Of a stretch of DNA of 64,000 bases, positions 24,001 to 30,561 are shown one piece after another (the first letter of the stretch is position 1; every line of letters starts with the position of its first letter). The notes below the pieces were generated by a model. It was not told where the DNA came from and did no database searches. It worked only from the letters and a program-made list of their open reading frames with translations. This DNA is from Actinernus sp. WN-2022 (lineage: Eukaryota; Cnidaria; Anthozoa; Actiniaria; Actinernidae). The stretch lies in assembly GCA_030867875.1 (NCBI GenBank), contig JAOWCC010000577.1:150900344-150964343 (forward strand). The letters are read 5' to 3'. The position numbers and the translations under genes are program-made.

Positions 24001-25927
24001 CAGACGAAACGCGCCCGAAACGCGTAGGATCAATAAAACAATTCAAGCTGCCATAGTCTTGTGCTGCTCACTGGATCTCCATAAAAAAATAAAAAATAAA
24101 AAAATCTACCCTGATATAACGAATAAATGTCATTCACGAGACGGAACTCAAATGTTAAACAGTGGACACATCGTAAATACAGCTTTCTGTCAACAGCTCA
24201 ACACTGCATGCTGTCCGATCGAGGATGCTAGGGCACGTACTGTTATTTCTCAACTGTATTATCCTCTTTATGACGTAACGTTGAAGAAAGATTATCATCC
24301 AAACCCCGATATAACGAACTTTGCGACGTGTTTTCTAGAATTTAATAATATAACGACAAACGTATTTAGGGATTGTTTTATCTGAAATGTTTGAGATAAA
24401 AAACTGAGTTACATCAAAATAGAGCAGATAAACAACAAGTTTCGACATCAGCGCACAAGACAACTTCATGAAGTGATGGCAGCGATAACACTGATAAAAT
24501 AATTAGTTACGGACAGTCTTTTATTTGTTCTTTGTTATCTACATGTCTATATACAGTTCCGGGAGGAACTAAAACCCTGAAAATGATACCTAGGAACCAA
24601 AACCCTGAAAATGTATGACCCCGGAACCATTTACCTAGAGAGGAACCAAAACCCTAGGGATATGGTTCCGGCCGGAACCATATCCCTGGGCGGAACCACC
24701 CCGCTGTTACACCGCCATGCGGCTAATGCTAATGTGTGAATATGCTAATATACAACCGAGGACGTGAAATCACATGTAAGTGAAATTAAATCGATTGCTC
24801 GGGAGCGGATGTAAATGAATGTGAAACCTAGGCAAAGATTCATGCTGTATCACTTTATTATTTACCCCCTTTTGAAAATTAATTAGTTGTGAACTGTAGG
24901 CCCGGGCGAGTGGCACACCATAGATATAGGACGAGAGAAAACATTCGCCACGCGCGGTATGCGCTGCCCCTTCTCTACATATAGCTTATTTTTGGTCTAT
25001 CAGTGATCGGCCGAGAGCGGTAAGAGCGCGTTCCTTTAGATCCGTACGAGATAATGGTCCGAGATAACTAAGTTAAGGAATCGATATTCCAGCCAAGTGA
25101 TTACTTTTCCTTCTTTTTTCTCAATTTTCTTAATCTTTCCTCTATTGAGTTCATACTTTGTAAGCCGCTTTTAAAATCATTTTTCTTAATACATCTGCCA
25201 TCGTATTTCTTGGTTTACTCTTTGGTTCCGGAATTCATCAGTTATGTTACAACTAAGAGAGTAAATTGCTCTGGTTTTCGGTCAGCTTAAGGGAAACTGC
25301 GTGCTTATTCTATTATTCGAGAATCTAGATTGAAAAACGATAAAAGGCGAATCAAAGAAACAATAAGCATCTGAATCACATCCCTTCCGTCGTTACAGCC
25401 GTTGTCGTCCTTGTCGAGCGAAGAACCGAAGCCAGACCATTTTAAAAATCTGTCCTCGAGTCTTGACATGCGGGCTTTCATCAAACTCGTATATATACAA
25501 TTCACGCATGTTAAGCTTTGTGTTTCACAAGTGTGATGATATGAGTTCTGCCTTTTTCTACATTGCAATTTTAATTTGACCAACTGTTTTACTTCAGTTG
25601 AACATACAATCAGTTGCTATTCAAGCTCTAACGTGAGGGTTAGAATCCAACAGAACAATGGGTCACATCAACAATTTTATATGCTGTATAACAGTTTGGA
25701 ATTAGGAAAAATATCATGTTTAACTTACCATCATCGTTAAAACTAGACCCAAAGTTGACAAGCTCGAAGAGAGGTTTCGAAGCCTTGAATCTTGAAAGAT
25801 ATCTCCTACTTTGCTCGAAGTCTAAAACTAGATGTGCAGAAATTAAAAACAAACTCCAGAGACCTCCTAAAATAAGTAAAGTTAGAGCAATACTCCGAAG
25901 ATTCCCCGCGATCATGTTATATAACAT
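1..25927 (-). CDS. MGAT5: Gene B: MGAT5-like paralog (5' exons)
   Basis: Second GT18 gene, tandem and same strand, downstream of gene A. Exons in order: 25729-25927, tentatively 25397-25474, 14958-15037, 9028-9117, 8380-8448, 2115-2273, 856-1016, and 1-55 cut by the window edge. Phases are compatible throughout. It encodes a short cytoplasmic tail, one transmembrane segment (about residues 10-33), a stem and the first part of the GT-B domain. Exon lengths copy gene A (69 and 159 bp identical). It is more diverged: gene [11 protein letters not shown] is ISPLADELVQW here, with one extra residue, though the Glu and LVQWSDLI remain. No stop or broken splice site was seen in the exons, so it is probably expressed, with activity uncertain. 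Most of its length is intron filled with LINEs, MITEs and satellites. Confidence 0.88.
380..810. repeat. Degenerate CCCTGACC-type minisatellite
   Basis: Imperfect copies of a roughly 36-40 bp unit containing AAACCCTGACCCTG are clear at 380-425 and 660-800, with unrelated sequence between. Intronic in gene B. Confidence 0.55.
856..1016 (-). CDS. MGAT5: Gene B exon B7, start of catalytic domain
   Basis: 161 bp, phase 0 in and phase 2 out, acceptor ATCTATAG, donor CTAAG|GTACAA. Encodes ILIYIGALADERAV, then ISPLADELVQWSDLITTLHI and LGHKLAISV. Homologous to exon A4 but three codons shorter overall. The GGPLG loop before the catalytic Glu is replaced by SPLAD, one residue longer. Confidence 0.93.
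1353..1786. mobile_element. MITE, GGCGGATCCAGG termini
   Basis: Inverted termini GGCGGATCCAGG at both ends around about 410 bp without a coding frame. It interrupts a longer repeat: the sequence before (GAGATCGGTA) and after (TTATTAG) is contiguous in the paralogous copy near 20070, which acts as an empty site. Confidence 0.6.
2115..2273 (-). CDS. MGAT5: Gene B exon B6
   Basis: 159 bp, phase 0/0, acceptor TTCTTGTCAG|GCT, donor AAG|GTTGGT. Encodes ALLTDNMNDLMILTSQTPTM, SFNLWQHWRDGYRFMKES and a basic end. Same length and layout as exon A3; sequence identity is modest. Confidence 0.88.
2330..2445 (+). repeat. Short direct repeat, about 31 bp, 3 copies
   Basis: Three near-identical copies of a unit containing AAGTAAAAACCCAATGAACC, in the intron between exons B6 and B5, just before the 69-bp satellite. 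Confidence 0.7.
2596..3490 (+). repeat. 69-bp satellite with TCAACAT heptamers
   Basis: About 12 units of 69 bp (one of 67, one of 76). Each contains several TCAACAT words in both orientations, including the palindrome-like TTCAACATGTTGA. Units differ mainly at one place (GTTACC, GTTGTC or GCTACC). Because 69 is divisible by 3, a repetitive frame of 242 codons stays open; I treat it as non-coding. Confidence 0.9.
3665..3695 (+). repeat. Poly-G tract
   Basis: A homopolymer run of G after AAGAG. Its length may be unreliable in an assembly. Confidence 0.8.
3945..4380 (+). pseudogene. LINE 1 (CR1/L2-like), 5' part of nested host
   Basis: Encodes the RT thumb region (NWKQHIATITSKISKSIGII, LIYPYLYYGNLIWG), then after a frame break LQKRAIRIV and LSIHSHN. 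It is interrupted at about 4380 by LINE 2, and the rest of the same frame resumes at about 5920. Lacks the endonuclease and most of the RT. Confidence 0.8.
4381..5918 (+). pseudogene. LINE 2 reverse transcriptase, 5'-truncated, inserted in LINE 1
   Basis: Continuous RT frame of about 440 codons ending at 5702. It starts inside the fingers (NYRPISVLPVVSKVFERI) and holds [34 protein letters not shown] and CMFADDTSITF, the catalytic Asp pair present, then the thumb and C-terminal region (AKLWNQLPAELR). A 3' UTR and an A-run at 5900-5917 end it. The first about 31 codons of the ATG-initiated frame at 4284 belong to LINE 1, so that frame is a chimera. No endonuclease domain, so it is dead on arrival. 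Confidence 0.88.
5919..6310 (+). pseudogene. LINE 1, 3' part of nested host
   Basis: Resumes the LINE 1 frame (TRIANDYSPTFSRTNIRKLS, YEGPKFWNSIPDEM, LTSFKYNLKSYLL, stop near 6098), followed by a 3' UTR ending in AATAAAGATGATGATG, the short-repeat tail typical of CR1/L2 LINEs. Confidence 0.78.
6860..8075. mobile_element. Foldback MITE family Y copy 1 (TTAA)
   Basis: Long inverted arms starting AGTGTCTATAACCC at the left and closing GGTTATAGGCACT at the right, flanked by TTAA. Two related copies lie at 21382-21935 and 55338-55878, each also with TTAA flanks, which suggests piggyBac-type mobilisation. This copy is doubled in size by insertion of MITE X at 7197-7866. Confidence 0.8.
7197..7866. 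mobile_element. Foldback MITE family X copy 1, nested in Y
   Basis: Inverted arms of about 300 bp, ends CTCAGGGG and TCCTGAG, containing GGCATGGGTCTC and GGGGGTGGTCTATCTCT. Flanked by AT on both sides; the uninterrupted target is seen in the other Y copies (GCGCCATGGAGAAT). Second copy at 22664-23358. Confidence 0.78.
8380..8448 (-). CDS. MGAT5: Gene B exon B5
   Basis: 69 bp, phase 0/0, acceptor TCTGTAG, donor AAAA|GTAAGT. Encodes VESWCPRLQWRRHMKKKQRK then RRK. The WCP core matches exon A2, but the second half has become strongly basic. Confidence 0.92.
9028..9117 (-). CDS. MGAT5: Gene B exon B4
   Basis: 90 bp, phase 0/0, pyrimidine-rich acceptor (CCCCTTTTTCGACAG), donor GAG|GTGAAC. Encodes AWAKDPCYKAYGVDGTDCSI then IIYLSE, closely matching DPCYADYGVDGSTCSFFIYLSE. 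Homologous to exon A1. Confidence 0.95.
9391..9561. repeat. Imperfect inverted repeat, about 80-bp arms
   Basis: The arms AAAGAAGCCTTTAATCCATG... and the reverse ...CTAAGGCTTCTTT enclose a second palindrome around CGCGCCTTCGGCTTGTGC. Foldback-type element in the intron upstream of exon B4. Confidence 0.65.
9562..11557. other. Gene B intron, no gene recognised
   Basis: AT-rich intron sequence. Short ORFs here have no recognisable similarity. 10965-11050 resembles 49615-49700 (ACACCCTGA, AATGTCCTGATATG), a small dispersed repeat. A fragment around 9880-10080 is similar to 56980-57180 (ATTCCGCGATGGAA, CAGACCGG). Confidence 0.5.
11558..13638 (+). repeat. G-rich 25/26-bp minisatellite, about 82 copies
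   Basis: Tandem units of GGGGACATTGGGGTGG followed by TTGTATTGA. Units of 25 bp (four G) and 26 bp (five G) are interspersed; the 26-bp form is concentrated in the distal half. All three minus-strand frames stay open for about 2 kb because no phase of the unit contains a stop, producing Pro/Thr/Asn-rich ORFs of 674-774 codons that are artefacts. Each unit offers two GGGG runs and a GG. Located in the intron between exons B3 and B4. Confidence 0.95.
13639..13872 (+). repeat. TGCGGTG-rich degenerate repeat
   Basis: Repeated TGCGGTG words at irregular spacing immediately follow the G-rich minisatellite, perhaps a remnant of the ancestral array flank. Confidence 0.5.
14228..14707. mobile_element. 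MITE with CCCGGGCA termini
   Basis: The left end CCCGGGCATTTGTGGGG and the right end CCCCATCTTGCCCGGGG form inverted termini, and AAATGCCCCA occurs repeatedly inside. No ORF of interest. Confidence 0.6.
14958..15037 (-). CDS. MGAT5: Gene B exon B3
   Basis: 80 bp, phase 1 in and phase 0 out, acceptor TTTCCAG, donor AAG|GTGAGT. Encodes NDTVVAQSVCDIPVDKAFPD then CENQVK, matching KCVLPPMDGYPHCEGKIK. It contains an N-glycosylation sequon (NDT). It is isolated between a 10-kb and a 6-kb intron. Confidence 0.85.
15038..17320. other. Gene B intron, no gene recognised
   Basis: No recognisable coding similarity on either strand. An ATG followed by about 19 codons and a GTAAGC donor-like site on the plus strand at 15450-15506 is the only suggestive structure. 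Confidence 0.4.
17330..17830 (-). pseudogene. LINE RT fragment
   Basis: Decayed RT pieces read on the minus strand: VPDNLKIAKAIPVFKADDPR, STFMAILELIDNIYQSFENN, IGLKKASTMVNHEILLDKL, YINDIFESSRHLSFILFADN. The order is that of a LINE RT; frame shifts separate the pieces and the active site reads FADN. Confidence 0.78.
17930..18420. repeat. Degenerate GACTCCTGGGA repeats
   Basis: The word CTCCTGGGA and close variants recur many times at irregular intervals. Unknown origin, intronic in gene B. Confidence 0.45.
18776..19035. mobile_element. MITE, GAGCGGTTTTCA termini
   Basis: The ends GAGCGGTTTTCAGTTGAG and CTCAATTGAAATCCGCTC are inverted repeats; the interior has ACCAAACGCAAA and CCAATCA words. 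Related fragments occur at 3550-3640, 46280-46440 and 61700-61840. Confidence 0.65.
19034..19304. mobile_element. MITE, AATAGAGTGGAAC termini
   Basis: The ends TAGAGTGGAACGGGTTAGG and CCTAACCATTCCACTCTA are inverted. It adjoins the preceding MITE directly and is followed by another copy of that MITE's terminus (19317-19345), so it was probably inserted into a duplicated element. Confidence 0.6.
19415..19892. repeat. Inverted repeat with tRNA-like box B
   Basis: The arms (AATTATCAATAATCGC and its reverse) flank a centre holding GGTTACGAGTTCGAGCCC, which resembles an RNA polymerase III box B. Possibly a tRNA-derived SINE inside a foldback. Weak. Confidence 0.35.
19893..21381. other. Gene B intron, dispersed repeat only
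   Basis: 20065-20870 shares blocks with 1336-2010 (ATGCTATTTTCCA, AATCGATTGT, TTTCCCATGGG with GATCACGAGCT). No coding similarity recognised. Confidence 0.5.
21382..21935. mobile_element. Foldback MITE family Y copy 2 (TTAA)
   Basis: Ends AGTGCACCTAACCCC and GGGGTTAGGTGTACT, flanked by TTAA. Intact copy without the X insertion, with the central GTTGTTGTGATAGAAAGGCG preserved. Confidence 0.78.
22664..23358. mobile_element. Foldback MITE family X copy 2
   Basis: Ends CTCAGGGG and CCCCTGAG with TA on both sides; about 300-bp inverted arms nearly identical to copy 1 at 7197. Confidence 0.8.
23664..23909 (+). other. Unidentified 81-codon ORF
   Basis: Not recognised. The reading (MDHEQYKTIVEYLRGMVPTQ, VLGISTPDLFLQVFHYWRSL) looks like a soluble, protein-like sequence rather than random translation. 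It ends 68 bp upstream of the hammerhead-like motif, inside the GGTTCC-ended element. It could be a remnant of an element-encoded protein or an exon; no splice support was found. Confidence 0.25.
23978..24029 (+). ncRNA. Hammerhead-ribozyme-like motif 1
   Basis: Core CTGACGA (23982-23988), stem II GTCTGA/TCAGAC closed by AGAC, then GAAA, stem III CGCG/CGCG with a 7-base loop, then TA and GGAT. GGAT can pair with ATCC just before the core as stem I. One extra A between core and stem II departs from the canonical form. Such motifs occur in Penelope-like and retrozyme elements. Confidence 0.45.
25397..25474 (-). CDS. Gene B possible stem exon B2
   Basis: Tentative 78-bp exon, phase 1 in and out, acceptor GAAAG|CCCGC, donor GGCT|GTAACG. 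Encodes ARMSRLEDRFLKWSGFGSSL and DKDDNG. The amphipathic MSRLEDRFLKW resembles the stem coiled coil of vertebrate MGAT5 (RIGKLESKVDNL). The splice sites are weak, and because it is phase-symmetric the frame survives without it. Confidence 0.42.
25729..25927 (-). CDS. MGAT5: Gene B exon B1: start and membrane anchor
   Basis: Start chosen at ATG 25925-25927 (MLYNMIAGNLRS); a second ATG lies four codons on. A hydrophobic run follows (ALTLLILGGLWSLFLISAHL), typical of a type II Golgi glycosyltransferase, then LDFEQSRRYLSRF and a stem. The donor is GATG|GTAAGT, phase 1. Confidence 0.82.
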
Positions 25928-26854
25928 TGAATTATTTGGTATATTCTCCAAAAAAGAGAATTCAAAAGGGGTTTATTTAAATAGTTGAAACGTTGTCACT
26001 ATTGCATACATTTGCATAATTACGGTTATTCTTACGGCCTTTTGTTACACATATTTTGTGAACGGCCTTTTGTTGCTACGCGCGACAGAAAATCATAGGC
26101 GTATGGTAAATACAGTCGTAACAACCTCAAGTTTAAGGGAGCCCTCGAATAAAACGTTGTGAGACCTTACAAGAAGAAAACTAGATCAGTATTATCAGTG
26201 CAGATGGGCCTCGCGCTGGGGGCAGACTTCACCGTTTGCAACCTGAAATGTTATTGGTTACCCAAACAATAGCCTACCCCTAAAACAATACAAACCCTAA
26301 CCCTAAAACAATGGGATTCTTTATCAGTGAAGTTCAATAGGATACGACCTACAGAACAGTGAAGTCTAACCGTCGCGCTGTGGCAAAAATGGGGTCAATC
26401 CCAGTTTCTTGGAAACTACCCACCCACCCCTCCCTTGGATATGCATCGTTCTATTTATGATTAACCATTAAAAGTTAGGGTGAATTGTGGGGATTCTCAG
26501 AAACCGGGGTTGATCCCAATAACGCCTCATCACGGCAAACCCAAAACCCATTGCAGGTCCTGGCGTCGAATCATGAAAGAGAGGCCGGTAACTGGTACGT
26601 GTAGCTGTTTCATTATTTTCGCTAAAATTCAAAATATCGCAGCTTTTGACATAAGTTCTCCCTTACAATTTGTTTTAAGAAATGTTTCTAAACAATAGCA
26701 CATGAACAGGTCAATTTACCATACTGACCGACCGACCTTGCTTCCAGGACCCTGCAGCGGGGTTTGCATGTGATAAACCTAAATACTCGTTGTTATTGAG
26801 TTAAAATGATATTTTAAGATGATGAAAGAATGATTAAATGTATTCTACGATAAT

Positions 26855-28052
26855 AATAATAACCAATTATATAGCGCCTATACTCTACAGCTCTAGGCGC
26901 TTTACAATGGTATCAATAAAAATATAATAAACGTTACATGATTATATAAAAAACTTGAGAAATAAGACACAATATAAACAATATACTATAATGTATATTT
27001 AATTAAAAAAGCGTGGCGAAATAAATGCGTTTTAAGATTACTTTTAAAAGAAGACAGCGAGTTGCCTGATCTCACTTCCTTGGGAAGCGCCTTCCACAAG
27101 GAAAGGGCTGCCACAGAAAACGCTCAGTCGCCATATGATTTTAACTTGCTTACGGGTACACGTAACAAGTTATCTGATGCTGATCTCAAGCATCGTGTTG
27201 GTTTGTACTGTTCTATAATGTCACTTAAATAGGTAGGAGCTAGCAATAGGCCGTGTAAAGCCTTAAAAATCAATAAAGTACTTTAAAAAACAATGCGCTG
27301 TTCGACAGGCAGCCAGTGTAATTCGCGCGATAACGGTGTGATATGATCATACTTTCTGAATTAGATATTTGGGAAGGCCTTAAAACAGCGGGGGGGGGGG
27401 GGGGGGGGTACTCCCTTATGTGAGGGGTACATGGATGCTCGTCGTATACCTTTTAGGGGTCAAAATCAGGAGTTTGGTACCACTTAGGGTATCCACCATC
27501 AAACACAGACATTTCTATGTAAAGCGGTACCTTTTAGGGGTCGGGTGTCAATTTTAGGGGTCAAAATAAGCTTGAGCCACGCCCATTTTAGTACCTCTTA
27601 GGGGTCAAATTGAAAATGTCCGACGAGCATCCCTACCCCTTTTATATGGGAGTCACCCCCCCCCCCCCTTTTATATGGGAGTCACCCCCCCCCCCCCCCC
27701 CCCCCGGGCTTAAAACAGGGAATTACAGTTGTCTAGTTTAGAAGGAACGAATGCACGAACAAGGATCTGGGTAATATTCAGACTAAGGTACTTCCTAATT
27801 TTCGAAATACGCCTCTAAGTTGATAAAAAGAGGATTTACATGCATTATTAATATGGTCGTTCATAGATAAAGGTCTGGTCGAATAGGACACCGATGTTGC
27901 GGGCAGTACGTGAGGGCATATTCTTTCACTACAAACGTTCACTGACGCTAAAACTGGCTGTGGTCGGAAACGGGAACTAAACAAAAGCAGTTCAATCTTA
28001 TCTCTATTGAGTTTAAGTTTATTGCAGCACATCCATTCGTCAATTATACAAA
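26855..28052 (-). pseudogene. LINE 3, RT thumb and 3' end
   Basis: Minus-strand pieces: MCCNKLKLNRDKIELLLFSS, ITQILVRAFVPSKLDNCNSL, ELHWLPVEQRI-like, LKSYGDWAFSVAALSLWKAL, PKEVRSGNSLSSFKSNLKTH, then a 3' UTR with GGCGCTATATAATTGG and an ATT-repeat tail. Continuous in order with the RT at 28907-29790, from which it is separated by an insertion. Confidence 0.8.
27388..27708. mobile_element. Insertion with poly-G/poly-C ends in LINE 3
   Basis: About 320 bp starting with a G run then TACTCCCTTATGTGAGGGG and ending TTTTATATGGGAGTCA plus a C run (terminal segment partly duplicated). The 10-bp word CTTAAAACAG flanks both sides as a target duplication, and the LINE frame resumes beyond it. Confidence 0.7.
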
Positions 28053-28906
28053 CTTCGTACGCTGACCAAAATTCCAGCAGCTCATTGGCTAAAATCGATC
28101 ACGTGATTTCATTGTATCTGAGGACAACATGCGTGTTGTGATTTTAAACAGTTTAGTGCACACTTCGAGTGCACTAAACAAATGGCAGAAGAAATGACAG
28201 ATTTGAAGAACTTAACGACCGTGAAATGGAAGAATTTATAGATGAAGCCATTCCACTGGATTCCAAGCGACAAACGAAGTGGAGCTTTTCCGTATTGAAA
28301 GGTAAAACCCAACGACTGTATTTAAAACAAAGCGAGTTTGTTGTGGCTTTATCGATAGTTAATATCAAGTGTTGAATGAAAATTTTCTTGTTTAAAGTGT
28401 TAAATAACAGCTTAATTTTGTTTCTCATTACAGAATGGCTTCATAAGAGATATATCGAGGAAATCTGGAAGACTTAGATAAAGAAATCCTCGCGGAAAGG
28501 CTGAAAAAATTATATCAACTAATCAAGAACTGAAAGTCGACCAAGAAAAATACTACAGCCGATCAGCTCACCTTTGCATCAGAGCAGGTATCAGAACAAG
28601 TTGGAAAGACGTTTTCTATAATAACTGATCCCGTTTTCAAAGTCGCTAATAAGTATTGAGCGCTAAATTGAAGAGAATCAAATTTACGTCCAAATTGCTC
28701 AATGACAAATTTCAAGAGCGGCATACTCAGTTTGCATATTAAAAGGGTTAGAGACTTCTAGTTCGTATTTTGTTGGCGAATAACTGCACTTGCTGACTGT
28801 ATAATGAACGAGATATTTTAAATACTGCACGAGGCCTCCTGGCCGAGTGCAGTATTTAAAATATCTCGTTCATTATACAGTCAGCAAGTGCAGTTATTCG
28901 CCAACA
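28052..28906 (+). mobile_element. Insertion splitting LINE 3, Crypton-like
   Basis: Interrupts the LINE 3 frame between QKVQACE and EWMCCNKLKLN. Candidate imperfect 8-bp flanks read AAGCTTGT and AAGTTTGT on the minus strand. It carries a Crypton-type pseudogene and half of the 63-bp palindrome. No clear terminal inverted repeats. Confidence 0.5.
28182..28745 (+). pseudogene. Crypton/DUF3504-type recombinase N-terminal remnant with an intron
   Basis: Reads RFEELNDREMEEFIDEAIPL, DSKRQTKWSFSVLK, then a 131-bp intron (GTAAAA to TTACAG, 28304-28434) in phase 1, then EWLHKRYIEEI, LEDLDKEILAERLKKLY, YYSRSAHLCIRAGI and FKVANK..LSAKLKRIK. This order resembles the N-terminal domain of Crypton-derived proteins (ZMYM/QRICH1-type). 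At least three frame disruptions and no catalytic domain, so a pseudogene. Family assignment is from recall. Confidence 0.55.
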
Positions 28907-28909
28907 AAA
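28768..28909. repeat. Perfect 63-bp-arm palindrome
   Basis: 28768-28830 is the exact reverse complement of 28847-28909, with a 16-base spacer that itself contains GGCC...GGCC. It lies across the boundary between the Crypton-like insertion and LINE 3. Confidence 0.92.
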
Positions 28910-29790
28910 CACTCACAAGCTTGAACCTTCTGAACAGCAGACTCAATTTGGCCATCAACTGATGGTTTGAACGTAACAAATAACTGAATATCATCAGCGT
29001 ACAGATGAAACGATATCTTGTGCTTCCTCAGGATGTCTCCAATTGGGGCCGTGTATAGAAGATAAAGCATGGGACCAAGAACTGATCTCTGAGGCACCCC
29101 GCACTCTAGGTTCCTCATAGTCGACGAACAAATTGCTTACGATTTGTGAGATACGACTGGAACCATTGAAGAGCACTCCCTTTTCTGCCAAATCTGGACG
29201 ATAACCTCGACAGTAGAATGTTATCATCCACGGTGTCGAAGGCCGCTGACAAATCCAAGAGCAGAAGAACAGCAGAGCAGTTACGTTATTATCGATGGCG
29301 CGCAAGATGTCATTCTGGACACGGAGAAGTGCTGTTTCTGTGCTGTGATCCTCTTAAATTTGTAGGCCGATTGAAATGGTTCATTGAAATTGTTGAAATT
29401 GAGATAATCTTTCAATTGTACCGCAACAGCCTTCTCAGTGGACTTCGAGACGAACACTAGGTTTGTGACAGGCCTAAAATGTGCAAATACTTCAAAGTCA
29501 AGTGAACATTTCTTCAGTAATGCAGCAAGAGCGCCGACTTTCATTGAATCAGGAACAATTGATGACTCAAGTGAGAGGTTCACTATCCTAGTAGTGACAG
29601 GTACAAGAGCGTCAAAGAGCACGACTTCGAAGCTTGACTTTGAATCATGAACAATTGACGACTCAAGTGAGAGGTTCACTATCTTAGTAATGACAGGTAG
29701 AAGAGCGTCAAAGCAGCTTTTCAATATGCAGGCCGGAACAGGATCCAAGGCGCATGACTTCGAAACGTTCTTCAGCAGACACCATACATA
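28907..29790 (-). pseudogene. LINE 3, RT core
   Basis: Minus-strand pieces: ASCILKSCFDALLPV-like and KIVNLSLESSIV (present twice through an internal duplication), FRPVTNLVFVSKSTEKAVAV, YLNFNNFNEPFQSAYK, CGVPQRSVLGPMLYLLY and FHLYADDIQLFVTF. YADD is kept; GVPQG is GVPQR. Several frameshifts. Same element as 26855-28052. Confidence 0.8.
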
Positions 29791-29999
29791 CATATATACA
29801 TACACTTTATTTATACACGAGTAAACATCAGTAATAGCATAAAACAATTACAAAATACAGGGATTGTAAAAAATTAAAATATGCCTACTGTTTTACATGA
29901 ATGTCGTGTGTTGAAGTATGATAGTTAAGAATAGGTTACAATATTAATAGTTAGGTTACAATATTAATATTTTATTTCTTAAAAATACTTATTTTATCA

Positions 30000-30024
30000 A
30001 GTTCAAGTTCAAGTTCAAGTTTAT
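30000..30024 (+). repeat. GTTCAA microsatellite
   Basis: Four tandem copies of AAGTTC before TTTATTCTGCA, resembling the 3' tail of a LINE/SINE on the minus strand. Confidence 0.6.
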
Positions 30025-30421
30025 TCTGCACTCTGTACTATTTACAACTAGAGTAACTATCAGTTAGGAAGTGCGTTCGTTCGAAAAGAATCATATTTTG
30101 AGGTAATATAAATTTCATTCAGATTTTAGAAATGTATTTGTTTGGTGAAACCAAGGAAAGTACCGAAAAATATACCTCTTCTTATTTACTTTTTTACATC
30201 ATACCCTTTTGTCTGATTGCGTCTAGAGGAAATGGACTCAGTAGTAAACACAAATGAATAATGAATATATTTATTCTCATTTTTTACAATTATCGTATGA
30301 ATATCAATTCAACTGGTTACCCTTGTGCTAGACTTATCTGCTATATGTACACATGCAATTCTTACTTGGAAGATTTGCCTCTGGCTTCCTGGGTATAAAA
30401 CTATATAGTAACATACTAATT

Positions 30422-30561
30422 GCTGGCTTTCACTTGACGTCATAGCCGCCATGTTTGTGCCCTTAAACAATAGATTCCTCGTTAGCTTCTTTTGTTGGAG
30501 CACCAACATGGCCGCCATGCCCTTTGTCATTTCAATCTCTGGGGATTGAGTGAAAACCAGC
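30422..30561. mobile_element. Small MITE, GCTGG...CCAGC termini, copy 1
   Basis: 140 bp from GCTGGCTTTCACTTGACG to GAGTGAAAACCAGC; contains AGCCGCCATG and its near inverse. A near-identical copy lies at 50702-50840. Confidence 0.7.

Larger units (their letters stand above)
22545..24715. mobile_element. Composite element with GGTTCC-rich ends
   Basis: The left end (CAGGGTTTTGGTTCCTACC, GGTTCCGACCGGAACC) and the right end (GGTTCCGGCCGGAACC, GGGCGGAACCACCCCGCTG) are inverted relatives of each other. MITE X copy 2 is inserted inside, as are a small unidentified ORF (23664-23909) and a hammerhead-like motif. Boundaries approximate. Confidence 0.45.
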
